DNA from: Chloroflexota bacterium
GTDB lineage: Bacteria > Chloroflexota > Limnocylindria > P2-11E
DNA: 64,000 nt
Assembly (NCBI GenBank): GCA_027310565.1
Contig: DAIDAP010000037.1
Location: forward strand, 320,163-384,162
Direction: 5' to 3'
Shown here piece by piece: positions 30,294 through 39,225 of this stretch. Positions within the stretch are counted from its first letter, which is position 1, and every line of letters starts with the position of its first letter. The notes beneath the pieces were generated by a model, which worked only from the letters and a program-made list of their open reading frames with translations, did no database searches and was not told the origin of the DNA. The translations under genes and the position numbers were made by a program.

Positions 30294-31286
30294 CTAGGGC
30301 AGCGCGACCTTGTCCAGGACCTGCGTGATGATCACCTCCGGCGTGACCTCTTCCGCCTCCGCCTGATAGGTGACGATCAGGCGGTGGCGCATGACGTCGA
30401 GCGCGACGGCCTTCACGTCGTCGGGCAGGACGTAGTCGCGGCCCTCGAGGAACGCGTTGGCGCGGGCGGCGATCGCGATGTAGATCGAGGCGCGCGGCGA
30501 GACGCCGAACGAGATGAGTGGCCGCAGCTCCGCCAGGCCGAACTCCGCCGGATCGCGCGTCGCGAACACGATCCGCACGACGTAGTCCTTCAGCGATTCC
30601 TCCATGTGCACCTGGCGCACCGCGGACCGAGCGTCGAGCACCGCTTTCGGCGTCGCGACGCGGCGGACCTGCGGGATCTCGCCCGACGCCTGCCGGTCCA
30701 TGATCTGCCGCTCCTCGGCCTGCGAGGGATAGCCGATGACGACCTTCATCATGAAGCGGTCGACCTGCGCCTCGGGGAGCCGGTACGTGCCCTCGTGCTC
30801 GATGGGGTTCTGCGTCGCGAGCACCATGAAGAGCTCGCCGAGCGGGTGCGTCGTCCCGCCGATGGAGACCTGCTTCTCCTGCATCGCCTCGAGAAGTGCG
30901 CTCTGCACCTTCGGCGGCGCGCGGTTGATCTCGTCCGCGAGCAGGATGTCGGTGAAGATCGGGCCCAGCCGCGGCCGGAACGTCTGGTCGGCCGGGTTGT
31001 AGATCATCGTCCCGTTGAGGTCGGCGGGCAGCAGGTCCGGCGTGAACTGGATGCGCCTGAAGCTCGCCTCGATCGTGTCGGCGAGCGTCTTCACCGCCAG
31101 CGTCTTCGCGAGGCCCGGCACGCCCTCGATGAGGAGATGGCCGTTGCAGAGGAGCCCGAGCAGCAGCCGGTTCACGAGGTAGTCCTGGCCCACGATGACC
31201 TTGCGGATCTCGTGGAGCACGGGTGCGATGAAGTCGCCCCGCCGCAGCACCGTGTCGTTCGTGGTCGGCGGGCGGTACGTCTTCAC
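30294..31286 (-). CDS. MoxR-family AAA+ ATPase
   Basis: 330 residues. Walker A GVPGLAKT, Walker B ILLADEINRAPPK, sensor 1 ATQNPIEHEGTY, and the arginine-finger region QVDRFMMKV; C-terminal lid domain with SPRASI. MoxR ATPases act as chaperones that remodel or metallate target proteins together with VWA partners. GTG at 31284-31286 is the start that begins at VKTYRPP; the longer open frame upstream has no similarity. First gene of the five-gene cluster. Confidence 0.93.
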   Translation of the reverse strand: MKTYRPPTTNDTVLRRGDFIAPVLHEIRKVIVGQDYLVNRLLLGLLCNGHLLIEGVPGLAKTLAVKTLADTIEASFRRIQFTPDLLPADLNGTMIYNPADQTFRPRLGPIFTDILLADEINRAPPKVQSALLEAMQEKQVSIGGTTHPLGELFMVLATQNPIEHEGTYRLPEAQVDRFMMKVVIGYPSQAEERQIMDRQASGEIPQVRRVATPKAVLDARSAVRQVHMEESLKDYVVRIVFATRDPAEFGLAELRPLISFGVSPRASIYIAIAARANAFLEGRDYVLPDDVKAVALDVMRHRLIVTYQAEAEEVTPEVIITQVLDKVALP

Positions 31287-31338
31287 GGGGTCACAGCGTA
31301 GCCAGTCGGACGCGCTCTGGCGCGTCCCATCGGGGCGC

Positions 31339-31791
31339 TCACGCGCCGAGCTCGGCCAGCACCTCGAGGGCATGGCCGTCCGGCTTCACGGAGTACCAGG
31401 CCTTCCGGATCCGGCCGTCCGGGCCGACCAGGAAGCTCGAGCGGATGACGCCCTCGCCGCGGCCGGGGCGGTCGCCCCAGGCGCCGTAGGCCGCGTGCGC
31501 GCGGCGATCGGCGTCGGTGAGCAGCGTGAAGCGCAGCCCGTATTTCTCCTGGAAGGCATGGTGCGAGGCGGCGTCGTCCTGCGAGACGCCGATGACCGGG
31601 ACGCCGAGCGTCCGGAACCGCGCCAGGTTGTCGTTGAGCTGGCAGGCCTCGGTGGTGCAGCCGGGCGTGTCGTCCTTCGGGTAGAAGTAGAGGAGGTACG
31701 TCGTGCCCCGGAGCGCATCGCTCGAGACGGTCTTCCCGTTCTCGTCGGGCAGCGCGAAGGCCGGTGCGGGGTCGCCTGGCGTGAGCTGCAT
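31339..31791 (-). CDS. bcp: Thioredoxin-dependent peroxiredoxin (Bcp/PrxQ)
   Basis: 150 residues. AhpC/TSA fold with peroxidatic Cys in the motif YPKDDTPGCTTEAC; the second Cys five residues on is the resolving Cys of the PrxQ type. Reduces hydroperoxides using thioredoxin. Full length, intact TLLTDADRRAHAAYGAWG segment. Cotranscription with the GMC gene is possible (gap 20 bases). Confidence 0.95.
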   Translation of the reverse strand: MQLTPGDPAPAFALPDENGKTVSSDALRGTTYLLYFYPKDDTPGCTTEACQLNDNLARFRTLGVPVIGVSQDDAASHHAFQEKYGLRFTLLTDADRRAHAAYGAWGDRPGRGEGVIRSSFLVGPDGRIRKAWYSVKPDGHALEVLAELGA

Positions 31792-31811
31792 GGTGATCCT
31801 CCCGCGCCAGT

Positions 31812-33701
31812 CTAGGAAGCGGCCGCCATCCGCTGTGCGGTCCGCCTCGCCAGAGCCATGACCGTCAGCATCGGGTTCACGCCGGAGGCCGACGGGAAGG
31901 CGCTCGCGTCGGTCACGAACAGGCCGCGCACGTCCCACACCCGGCCGTCGGGGTCGGCGACCGACGAGCGGCGCTCGCGCCCGATCCGGCAGCTCGACAT
32001 CTGGTGCGCCGAGAAGAGCGTGAGGCGATTCGAGACGACGCCGCGCCGCTCGATCTCCGTGACGAGCTCGTCGAGGCGGTCGGCCGGGCGCTCGAGCGGC
32101 GGAGTGTGCAGCGTGAAGAGGGTCGTCGCGCCGGCGGCGGCGTGGACGCGGGCCGCCTCGACCATGCCGCGCACGAGCAGGCGCCGTTCGAGCCCGCCGC
32201 ACGTGTAGCGCACGACCGGCTCGCCCGCGCCGTCGACGATCACGCGACCCGCGGTCCTGTCGCGCACGATCGCGATGAACGCCGCGGTGTGCCGCGCCTG
32301 CGCCGTCCGGATGCGGTGCTGCTCGGCACCCCACCACGGGGAAGACGCCGCGAGCGTTCCCGGGAGCGCCTGCGGCACCTCGAGCCGGAACCCATGGGCG
32401 CCGTCGACCTCGGCGAAGCCGTCGCCGAGCACGGACTGCGGGACGCCCGACCAGAGACCGCCGAGGTCATCCGGGTAGACGCCCGAGACCACGGACACCG
32501 GGTGCAGGTGGAAGCCGCGGCCGGCCCGCTCGCGCGCGATGCCGCTGCGCAGCAGGAGCGCCGGTGAGAGGATCGCCCCGCCGGCGAGCGCGACGGCCGG
32601 TGCGCGGACGCGCAGCTCCCCGCCCGCGACGCGCGCGACGACGCCGGTGACGCGGCCGCTCGCGGTCTCGATGCGGCGCGCGTCCGCGCCGTGCACGATC
32701 TCCGCGCCGGCGGCGCACGCGTCGGCGAGGTACGTCCGCAGCACGGACCGCTTCGCCCCGATGCGGCAGCCGAGCATGCAGAGGCCGCAGTCGCCGCAGC
32801 CGCTCACGTTGCGCTCGATCGTCCGGGCGCGGCGGCCGAGCGCGAGCAGGCCGCGCTCCAGGGCGGCGTTCGCGCCGTTGCGCGCGCTCTCCTCCGCATC
32901 GACGTCGCTGCGGGCGGCGACCGACTCATAGTGCTCGGCGAGGTCGTCGACGCCGGCGGCCTGCCACTCCTCGGCGACCGACGGCGGGATGCGCAGCGAC
33001 GTGTTCCAGTTCACGACCGTCCCGCCCCCGAGCGCCGACCCGGCGAGCAGCGCGATCGCGCGGTCCTCGGTCGCCGCGATCCCGCGGTCGTAGAAGAGCG
33101 CGGCGTAGCCGTCGAGCTCGCCGCGGCCGAACTCGTCCTCGAGGCGCGCGCGGGCGCGCTCGAGGACGACGACGCGCCGGCCCGCGCTCGCCAGCTCCGC
33201 GGCGGCCACCGCGCCGCCGGCGCCGGATCCGACGACGCAGACGTCCGCGTCGATCGTCTCGCCGGCGGTGGCCGCACGGAGCCGCAGCGGCGCCCGCTCG
33301 GCGGGTGGCGGCAGGGGCGGCGGCGCGAACCCGGCGGCGCGCGCGTACGGGGAGCCCTCCGCGCCGTACGTGTAGAGCAGCACCAGACGCTTCATCACCT
33401 GGAACGCGCGCCGCTTCAACGCCAGAGGGCTCGCCGCCCAGCGGAGCAGGTACGCCTCCCGCGCGTGGCGCTCGAGCGCCGAGAAGCGCACGGCGCGACC
33501 GGTGAGGGCGAGGTTGAGCGCGGGCGAGTCGAGCGTGTCGAGCAGCCGATCGAGCTCGGCCACCAGGGCGGGCCGGCCGAGCGCCGCGACCTCGGCGCGC
33601 AGCACGCCGGGGACGCCGAGCGCCGACGCGGACGGCAGCGTGCCGCCACCCGGGACGAACGTGTCACAGAGAGCGGCGAGCGTCGCGCCGCGATCACGCA
33701 T
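31812..33701 (-). CDS. GMC-family oxidoreductase (long-chain alcohol oxidase-like)
   Basis: 629 residues. The first 150 residues are helical, resembling the gluconate-2-dehydrogenase subunit 3 type region often fused in this group. Then a Rossmann FAD motif DVCVVGSGAGGAVAAAELA, a Cys-rich insert SGCGDCGLCMLGCRIGAK typical of fatty-alcohol oxidase relatives, and the C-terminal GMC_oxred_C domain with LFSAHQMSSCRIG and DASAFPSASGVNPMLTVMAL (active-site region). Oxidises an alcohol, substrate unknown. No twin-arginine signal is seen. Start ATG 33701; upstream codons overlap the tRNA-Gly gene and cannot be coding. Confidence 0.9.
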   Translation of the reverse strand: MRDRGATLAALCDTFVPGGGTLPSASALGVPGVLRAEVAALGRPALVAELDRLLDTLDSPALNLALTGRAVRFSALERHAREAYLLRWAASPLALKRRAFQVMKRLVLLYTYGAEGSPYARAAGFAPPPLPPPAERAPLRLRAATAGETIDADVCVVGSGAGGAVAAAELASAGRRVVVLERARARLEDEFGRGELDGYAALFYDRGIAATEDRAIALLAGSALGGGTVVNWNTSLRIPPSVAEEWQAAGVDDLAEHYESVAARSDVDAEESARNGANAALERGLLALGRRARTIERNVSGCGDCGLCMLGCRIGAKRSVLRTYLADACAAGAEIVHGADARRIETASGRVTGVVARVAGGELRVRAPAVALAGGAILSPALLLRSGIARERAGRGFHLHPVSVVSGVYPDDLGGLWSGVPQSVLGDGFAEVDGAHGFRLEVPQALPGTLAASSPWWGAEQHRIRTAQARHTAAFIAIVRDRTAGRVIVDGAGEPVVRYTCGGLERRLLVRGMVEAARVHAAAGATTLFTLHTPPLERPADRLDELVTEIERRGVVSNRLTLFSAHQMSSCRIGRERRSSVADPDGRVWDVRGLFVTDASAFPSASGVNPMLTVMALARRTAQRMAAAS

Positions 33702-33806
33702 CGCGTCCCGCCTAATCTCTTGCTGGCATCGCCTGCAAGCGATTGTAGCGAGCGCTGTCAAGGCCGGACGACAGCCGACCGCAAGAGACCACCGGCGGGG
33801 GATCGG

Positions 33807-33879
33807 AGCGGGAGACGGGTCTCGAACCCGCGACCTCGTCCTTGGCAAGGACGCGCTCTACCAACTGAGCCACTCCCGC
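33807..33879 (-). tRNA. tRNA-Gly (anticodon GCC)
   Basis: 73 nucleotides. The acceptor arms GCGGGAG/CTCCCGC pair fully, the D arm AGCTC..GAGC and the T arm with GGTTCGAGACC are intact, and the anticodon loop reads TTGCCAA. No CCA is encoded. A TATACT hexamer about 40 bases upstream on the minus strand may be its -10 element. Confidence 0.97.
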
Positions 33880-33957
33880 AGATCTCACGTCGACGGCGAT
33901 CGGCGTGAGCAGATCGAGTATATGGGGCCGCGCCGTCCGGCCGAACGGTCCGGGCGT

Positions 33958-33975
33958 TAGGGCCGTCCGGCCCTA
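33958..33975. promoter_or_regulatory. Palindrome upstream of the ferredoxin-oxidoreductase operon
   Basis: TAGGGCCGTCCGGCCCTA is a near-perfect dyad, followed by a further half-site TAGGGCCG (33983-33990), all within 55 bases before the first gene of the Nfn/Kor operon. It could be an operator or a leader hairpin; nothing else explains it. Confidence 0.35.
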
Positions 33976-34011
33976 CCGGCTGTAGGGCCGCTCGCCTGAA
34001 GTTAGTCAGCA

Positions 34012-34893
34012 ATGATCGAGGAGCCGCCGCCCTTCGAGATCGTTCGCCGCGAGGACTTCTCCGACGTGACCTACCTCCTCGAGGTGCGGCATCCCGAGAT
34101 GGCCCGCGCGGCGCGGCCGGGCCAGTTCGTCATCGTCATGTCGCACGAGGCCGGCGAGCGGATCCCCCTCACCATCGCCGACTTCGACCGCGACCGCGGC
34201 ACCGTCACCCTCGTCATCCAGGCCGTCGGCAAGACCACGCGCGAGATGCAGCGCGATCTCGTCGCCGGCGCGCGCCTGCACGCGCTCGTCGGGCCGATGG
34301 GCGAGCCGAGCCGGCTCGACGGTTTCAGGAAGGTGGTCGTCGTGGGCGGCGGACTCGGCGTCGCGCCGACGTACCCGATCGCGCGCGGCCTGAAGGAGCG
34401 GGGCGCCCACGTCATCGGCGTCATCGGCTTCCGCAGCCGCGACCTGGTGTTCTGGGAGGAGAAGTTCCGCGCCGTCTGCGACGAGCTCATCCTCTGCAGC
34501 GACGACGGGTCGGTCGGCATCAAGGGCCTGGTGACGCTCGGCCTCGAGCAGGCCATGAGCGCGCACTCCGACATCGACGAGGTCGTTGCGATCGGCCCGC
34601 CGATCATGATGCGGGCCTGCGCCGCGACGACGAGGCCGAAGGGTCTGCGCACGGTCGTCAGCCTGAACCCGATCATGGTCGACGGGACGGGCATGTGCGG
34701 GGGCTGCCGCGTGAAGGTCGGCGGCCGCATCCGCTTCGCCTGCGTGGAGGGCCCCGAGTTCGACGCCCACCAGGTCGACTTCGACGACCTCATGTTCCGG
34801 CTCGCGCGCCACAGGGCCGCGGAGAAGGTCGCGCTCGAGCGCTGGCAGCAGGGCTGCCGCCTCGAGGCGCAGGCCGTGCCGGCGAGGGCCTGA
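34012..34893 (+). CDS. Ferredoxin-NADP reductase-type subunit (NfnA/SudB-like)
   Basis: 293 residues. FAD-binding beta barrel (RPGQFVIVMSHEAGERIPLT), NAD-binding domain (VVVGGGLGVAPTYPIARGL), and a C-terminal [2Fe-2S] site with MCGGCRVK and RFACVEGPEF. Same family as dihydroorotate dehydrogenase electron-transfer subunit and the small subunit of NADH-dependent ferredoxin:NADP oxidoreductase (Nfn). It passes electrons between NAD(P)H and ferredoxin together with the next gene, with which it shares a TGATG junction. Confidence 0.9.
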   Translation: MIEEPPPFEIVRREDFSDVTYLLEVRHPEMARAARPGQFVIVMSHEAGERIPLTIADFDRDRGTVTLVIQAVGKTTREMQRDLVAGARLHALVGPMGEPSRLDGFRKVVVVGGGLGVAPTYPIARGLKERGAHVIGVIGFRSRDLVFWEEKFRAVCDELILCSDDGSVGIKGLVTLGLEQAMSAHSDIDEVVAIGPPIMMRACAATTRPKGLRTVVSLNPIMVDGTGMCGGCRVKVGGRIRFACVEGPEFDAHQVDFDDLMFRLARHRAAEKVALERWQQGCRLEAQAVPARA

Positions 34894-36395
34894 TGGCGCC
34901 GAAGAAGCGCACCATCCGCACCATCCCGCCCGAGCGCACGGCGATGGCCGAGCTGCCCGCTGCCGAGCGCGCGCGCACCTTCGGCGAGGTCGCCTGCGGC
35001 TACGCGCTCGAGGACGCGCTCCGCGAGACGGAGCGCTGCCTCTTCTGCCCGGACGAGCCGTGCGTGCGCGGGTGCCCGGTGGGCATCGATATCCCCGGCT
35101 TCATCAAGCGCCTCGGCGAGCGCGACTTCCGCGGCGCATACGACACGATCACCGACACGAACCTCCTCCCCGCGATCTGCGGCCGCGTGTGCCCGCAGGA
35201 GACGCAGTGCGAGGGCGTCTGCACCGTCGGCGACACCTACGCGCCGGTCGCGATCGGCCGGCTCGAGCGCTTCGTCGGCGACATGGCGATCGGCGAGGGC
35301 TGGGCCAACGTGCCCTACGTCGAGCCGAACGGCCTCAAGGTCGCGGTGGTCGGCTCCGGTCCGGCCGGCATGGCCTGCGCCGCGGACATGGCGAAGGCCG
35401 GGTGCGCCGTCACCGTGTTCGAGGCGTTCCAGCAGCCCGGCGGCGTGCTCCGCTACGGCATCCCCGACTTCCGCCTCCCGAACACCGTCGTCGACGCCGA
35501 GATCGAGAAGCTCACCCGCCTGGGCATCGTCTTCCGCGCCAACACGCTCGTGGGCCGCCTCTTCACCATCGAGCAGCTCGTCGGCGAGATGGGCTACGAC
35601 GCGGTGTTCATCGGCACCGGCGCGGGGACGCCGACCTTCATGGGCATCCCCGGCGAGTCGCTGAACGGCGTCCTGTCCGCGAACGAGCTGCTCACACGGT
35701 GCAACCTCATGCACGCGCGCGACTTCCCCGCGTACGACACGCCGCTCGACCTCGGCAGGCGCGTCGCGGTCATCGGCGCGGGGAACACCGCGATGGACGC
35801 GATGCGGGTCTCGCTGCGGCTCGGCGCCGAAGAGGTGCTGTGCGTCTACCGGCGCGGCAGGGAGGAGGCGCCGGCGCGCGCCGAGGAGCTGCACCACGCC
35901 GACGAGGAGGGCATCCGGTTCCACTGGCTCACCAACCCGGTCGAGATCCTCGACGACGGGAGCCGCGGCGTGCGCGGCATGCGCTGCCAGCGCATGGAGC
36001 TCGGCGAGCCCGACGCGTCGGGACGGCGCCGGCCGGTCGCCGTCGCGGGGAGCGAATTCGAGCTGCCCTGCGACACGGTCGTGTTCGCCATCGGGACCAA
36101 CGCCAACCCGATCCTCGGCCAGACCACGCCGATCGCGCTCGACGCGCGCGGCTACATCGCCACCGACGCGACCCTGCGGACCTCGCTCGACGGCGTGTTC
36201 GCCGGCGGCGACATCGTGACCGGCGCGGCGACGGTCATCGAGGCGATGGGCGCGGGCCGCCGCGCGGCCGCCGCGATGAAGCGCTACCTCGGCCTGCGCG
36301 ACACCGACGCGGTGTACCAGGACGCCGCGCCGGACGGCGAGCTGTTCGGCATCGCCGCCGCCGAGCGCAACTACGCGCGGGTGCGGGTCGCATGA
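34893..36395 (+). CDS. Glutamate-synthase small-subunit-like flavoprotein (NfnB/SudA-like)
   Basis: 500 residues. N-terminal double 4Fe-4S domain (CLFCPDEPCVRGCPVGIDIPG; CGRVCPQETQCEGVC), FAD Rossmann motif VAVVGSGPAGMACAADMAKA, second nucleotide motif VAVIGAGNTAMDAMRVSLRL, and FAGGDIVTGAATVIEAMGAG at the FAD end. This is the large-subunit type of Nfn and of NADPH-dependent glutamate synthase beta chains. No glutamate synthase large subunit is nearby, and the neighbours point to ferredoxin exchange with the Kor subunits downstream (ATGA overlap). Confidence 0.9.
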   Translation: MAPKKRTIRTIPPERTAMAELPAAERARTFGEVACGYALEDALRETERCLFCPDEPCVRGCPVGIDIPGFIKRLGERDFRGAYDTITDTNLLPAICGRVCPQETQCEGVCTVGDTYAPVAIGRLERFVGDMAIGEGWANVPYVEPNGLKVAVVGSGPAGMACAADMAKAGCAVTVFEAFQQPGGVLRYGIPDFRLPNTVVDAEIEKLTRLGIVFRANTLVGRLFTIEQLVGEMGYDAVFIGTGAGTPTFMGIPGESLNGVLSANELLTRCNLMHARDFPAYDTPLDLGRRVAVIGAGNTAMDAMRVSLRLGAEEVLCVYRRGREEAPARAEELHHADEEGIRFHWLTNPVEILDDGSRGVRGMRCQRMELGEPDASGRRRPVAVAGSEFELPCDTVVFAIGTNANPILGQTTPIALDARGYIATDATLRTSLDGVFAGGDIVTGAATVIEAMGAGRRAAAAMKRYLGLRDTDAVYQDAAPDGELFGIAAAERNYARVRVA

Positions 36396-38254
36396 AGGAA
36401 GCGGTCACGCTCGGCGAGCACATCGTCGAGATCGTCTCGGACTCGGGCGAGGGCGCCCAGCGCTGCGGGCAGTCGCTCGGCGCGATCGCCGCGAAGTCCG
36501 GCAACGGCGTGTGGACGGTGGAGATCATCCCCGCCGAGATCCAGCCGCCGGCGCGCAGCATCGCGGGCGCGAGCGGCAACCGCGTGCGGCTCGGCGCGCG
36601 TCGCGTCACCAACGGCGGCGACCAGGCCGACCTCGTCGTGGCGTTCAACGAGCAGGTGCTGCTCGGGCGCGTGCAGGCCGAGGAGCTGCGGCCCGGAGCG
36701 ACGATCCTCCTCGAGGGCCGCTGGCGCAACGATCGCGATCCGCTGGTCGCCTCGGCCTACGCCGAGACGTACGACGAGCTCGTCGGCCTCGGCTACCGGG
36801 TCCTCGAGATCCCCATGGAGCGCGAGTGCCTGAAGCTCGTCCCCGACCCGCGGCGCGGCAAGAACATGTTCGTGCTCGGGATGCTCTGCGGCATCTACAG
36901 CCTCGACCTCGAGCTCGCGCGCGAGCAGGTCGCGATCACGTTCGGGAAGAAGGACGCCAAGGTCATCGCGACGAACGTCAAGCTCCTCGAGGCGGGGTTC
37001 GCCTGGGCGGAGGAGAACCTCGACTTCAAGTACCGCATCCCCGCGGTGCGCGCGACCGAGCCGCAGGTGGTGATGAACGGCAACACCGCGCTCGCCCTGG
37101 GCATCCTCGCGTCGGGCATGGAGATCTGCGCGATGTACCCGATCACGCCGGCGACGTCCGCGTCGCACTACCTCTCGGAGGTCTTCGAGCGCGTGGGCGG
37201 CATCGTGCACCAGGCCGAGGACGAGATCGCGGCGTGCGCGTTCGCGATCGGCGCGTCCTACGCCGGGAAGGTCGCGGTGACGATCACGTCCGGTCCCGGC
37301 TACTCGCTCAAGCAGGAGGGCATCGGGCTCGCTGCGATGGCCGAGATCCCGCTCGTGGTGGTGGACGTGCAGCGCGGCGGGCCGAGCACGGGCCTGCCGA
37401 CGAAAGCCGAGCAGGGCGACCTGCTCGCGGTCCTGTTCGGCACGCACGGCGACGCGCCGAAGGTCGTGTACGCGGTGAGCGGCATCGAGGACTGCTTCTA
37501 CGCGATGATCACGGCGCGCAAGATCGCCGAGACCTTCAACATGGTCGTCGTCGTCCTCTCCGACGCGAGCCTCGCGACGGCGCAGCAGCCATTCCCCCGC
37601 CCCGTCTTCAGCGAGGACTGGCTCGCGGCGCCGGTCGACCAGACACCCGTGCCGCCCGGTGCGCGCCCCTACGACTGGGACGCGTCGACGGGCCTCGTGC
37701 GGCGCTTCATCCCGGGCCAGCCCGGCGGCATGCACACCGTCACCGGCCTCGCGCACGACCGCGAGTCGCACGTCGCGTACGACCCGCAGAGCAACGAGGA
37801 CGGCCTGCGGCACCGCAGCCTCAAGCTCGCGGCCCTGCAGAAGACGCTGCGCTGCCCGCCGGTGTTCGGCGCGGCGGAGGGCGACCTGCTCGTCGTCGGC
37901 TGGGGCAGCAGCAAGGGCGCGATCGAGGAGGCCGTCGAGGGCCTGCGCGCCGAAGGGCACCGCGTCTCCGCGCTCCACCTCGGCTTCATCCAGCCGATGC
38001 CGTCCGGGATCGGGGACATCCTGCGGCGCTTCGGGAAGGTCATGACGGTCGAGTCGAGCTGGGCCGACCGGCCGGCCGAGGACCCGATCGTCGACGCCGA
38101 CAACCGCCGCTACTCCGCGCTCGCGATGCTGCTGCGCTCGCGCTACCTGGTGGACGTCGACTGCTGGACCGAGGCGCGCGGTCGTCCGATCACGCCGGGG
38201 AGCGTGCGGAGCGCGATCCTCGGCGCGCTCGCGCGCGAGGCGGTACCGGCATGA
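36392..38254 (+). CDS. korA: 2-oxoacid:ferredoxin oxidoreductase, fused gamma-alpha subunit
   Basis: 620 residues. The first 190 are the gamma domain (SGEGAQRCGQSLGAIAAKSG, NGGDQADLVVAFNEQVL); the alpha domain follows with the substrate motif YPITPATSASHYLSEVF and PGYSLKQEGIGLAAMAEIPL, and the C-terminal transketolase-type domain (VVGWGSSKGAIEEAVEGL). The gamma-alpha fusion and the YPITP motif are those of 2-oxoglutarate-type enzymes (KorA). Catalyses CoA-dependent oxidation of a 2-oxoacid to acyl-CoA with reduction of ferredoxin; the exact acid is not settled by sequence. Confidence 0.92.
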   Translation: MKEAVTLGEHIVEIVSDSGEGAQRCGQSLGAIAAKSGNGVWTVEIIPAEIQPPARSIAGASGNRVRLGARRVTNGGDQADLVVAFNEQVLLGRVQAEELRPGATILLEGRWRNDRDPLVASAYAETYDELVGLGYRVLEIPMERECLKLVPDPRRGKNMFVLGMLCGIYSLDLELAREQVAITFGKKDAKVIATNVKLLEAGFAWAEENLDFKYRIPAVRATEPQVVMNGNTALALGILASGMEICAMYPITPATSASHYLSEVFERVGGIVHQAEDEIAACAFAIGASYAGKVAVTITSGPGYSLKQEGIGLAAMAEIPLVVVDVQRGGPSTGLPTKAEQGDLLAVLFGTHGDAPKVVYAVSGIEDCFYAMITARKIAETFNMVVVVLSDASLATAQQPFPRPVFSEDWLAAPVDQTPVPPGARPYDWDASTGLVRRFIPGQPGGMHTVTGLAHDRESHVAYDPQSNEDGLRHRSLKLAALQKTLRCPPVFGAAEGDLLVVGWGSSKGAIEEAVEGLRAEGHRVSALHLGFIQPMPSGIGDILRRFGKVMTVESSWADRPAEDPIVDADNRRYSALAMLLRSRYLVDVDCWTEARGRPITPGSVRSAILGALAREAVPA

Positions 38255-39225
38255 CGATGGAGGTCACGCGGTGCCTCCTCCAGGCGAGCGACGAGCGCCA
38301 CGAGCTCGGCGACTACGAGCAGGGCGTGCCGCGGTGGTGCAACGGCTGCGGCGACAACGGCATCCTCACCACGATGCAGCGGCTCTGCCGCGACAACGAC
38401 CTCGCGCCGGAGCGGACGGTGTTCGTCTCCGGCATCGGCTGCTCGAGCCGGCTCCCCCACTACATGCACACGTACGGGTTCCACGGGACCCACGGCCGCG
38501 CGCTCCCGATCGCCGAGGGCGTGAAGATGGCGCGGCCCGACCTCACGGTGTTCGTGAGCACGGGCGACGGGGACTGCCTGTCGATCGGCGCCGCGCACTG
38601 GATCCACGCGCTCCGCTACAACATGGACCTCACCGTCCTGCTGCACGACAACCGCATCTACGGCCTCACGAAGAAGCAGGCCTCGCCGACGTCGCCGCTC
38701 GGGACGAAGAGCAACACGACCCCGCAGGGCTCCTACCTCGAGGCGCTGAACCCGCTCACCGTGACGCTCGGCGTGGCGAACGTCTCGTTCGTCGCGCAGG
38801 CCGTCGACTGGATCCCGGAGCTGCTCTACGACATCCTGACCGCCGCGTACCGCCACCGCGGCCTCTCGTTCGTCCGCATCGTCCAGCGCTGTCCGGAGTT
38901 CATGCCCGGATTCTTCGACCCCTGGATGCAGGATCCGCGGCGCACGCTGATCCTGCGGCACGCGAGCGGCCTCACGCTGAGCCCGGCGATCGCGAAGACC
39001 TACACCAACCAGCTCGAGCACGACCCGTCCGACATCCACCGCGCGCGTGAGATCGCCTCCGACGAGGAGCCCATCCCCGTCGGCATCCTCTACCGCGACG
39101 ACGACGTCCCCTGCTACGAGGACGTCCGCCACGCGGGCGCGGTCCGGACCGCCGAGCAGGTGCGACGCGGCCTCGCGGCCGAGCTCGACCGGTTCACCAT
39201 CTGGCCGGACGGGGCCGAGCGATGA
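38251..39225 (+). CDS. korB: 2-oxoacid:ferredoxin oxidoreductase, beta subunit
   Basis: 324 residues. TPP-binding subunit with WCNGCGDNGILTTMQRL, GIGCSSRLPHYMHTYGFHG (cluster and TPP contacts) and GDGDCLSIGAAHW plus N in the DNRIYGLTKKQASPTS loop (Mg-TPP binding). Beta subunits without their own ferredoxin domain normally hold one 4Fe-4S cluster with these cysteines. ATG overlaps the TGA of korA (ATGA) and its own stop overlaps the ATG of the next gene. Confidence 0.93.
   Translation: MTMEVTRCLLQASDERHELGDYEQGVPRWCNGCGDNGILTTMQRLCRDNDLAPERTVFVSGIGCSSRLPHYMHTYGFHGTHGRALPIAEGVKMARPDLTVFVSTGDGDCLSIGAAHWIHALRYNMDLTVLLHDNRIYGLTKKQASPTSPLGTKSNTTPQGSYLEALNPLTVTLGVANVSFVAQAVDWIPELLYDILTAAYRHRGLSFVRIVQRCPEFMPGFFDPWMQDPRRTLILRHASGLTLSPAIAKTYTNQLEHDPSDIHRAREIASDEEPIPVGILYRDDDVPCYEDVRHAGAVRTAEQVRRGLAAELDRFTIWPDGAER

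Noticed and set aside
33742-33761. TTGACA and TACAAT on the minus strand before the GMC gene
   Set aside because: The spacer is only 8 bases, so they cannot form one sigma-70 promoter.
35060-38254. Plus-strand frame fusing sequence through gltA-like and korA
   Set aside because: Only the korA part from 36392 is real; the rest is an out-of-frame reading of the flavoprotein gene.
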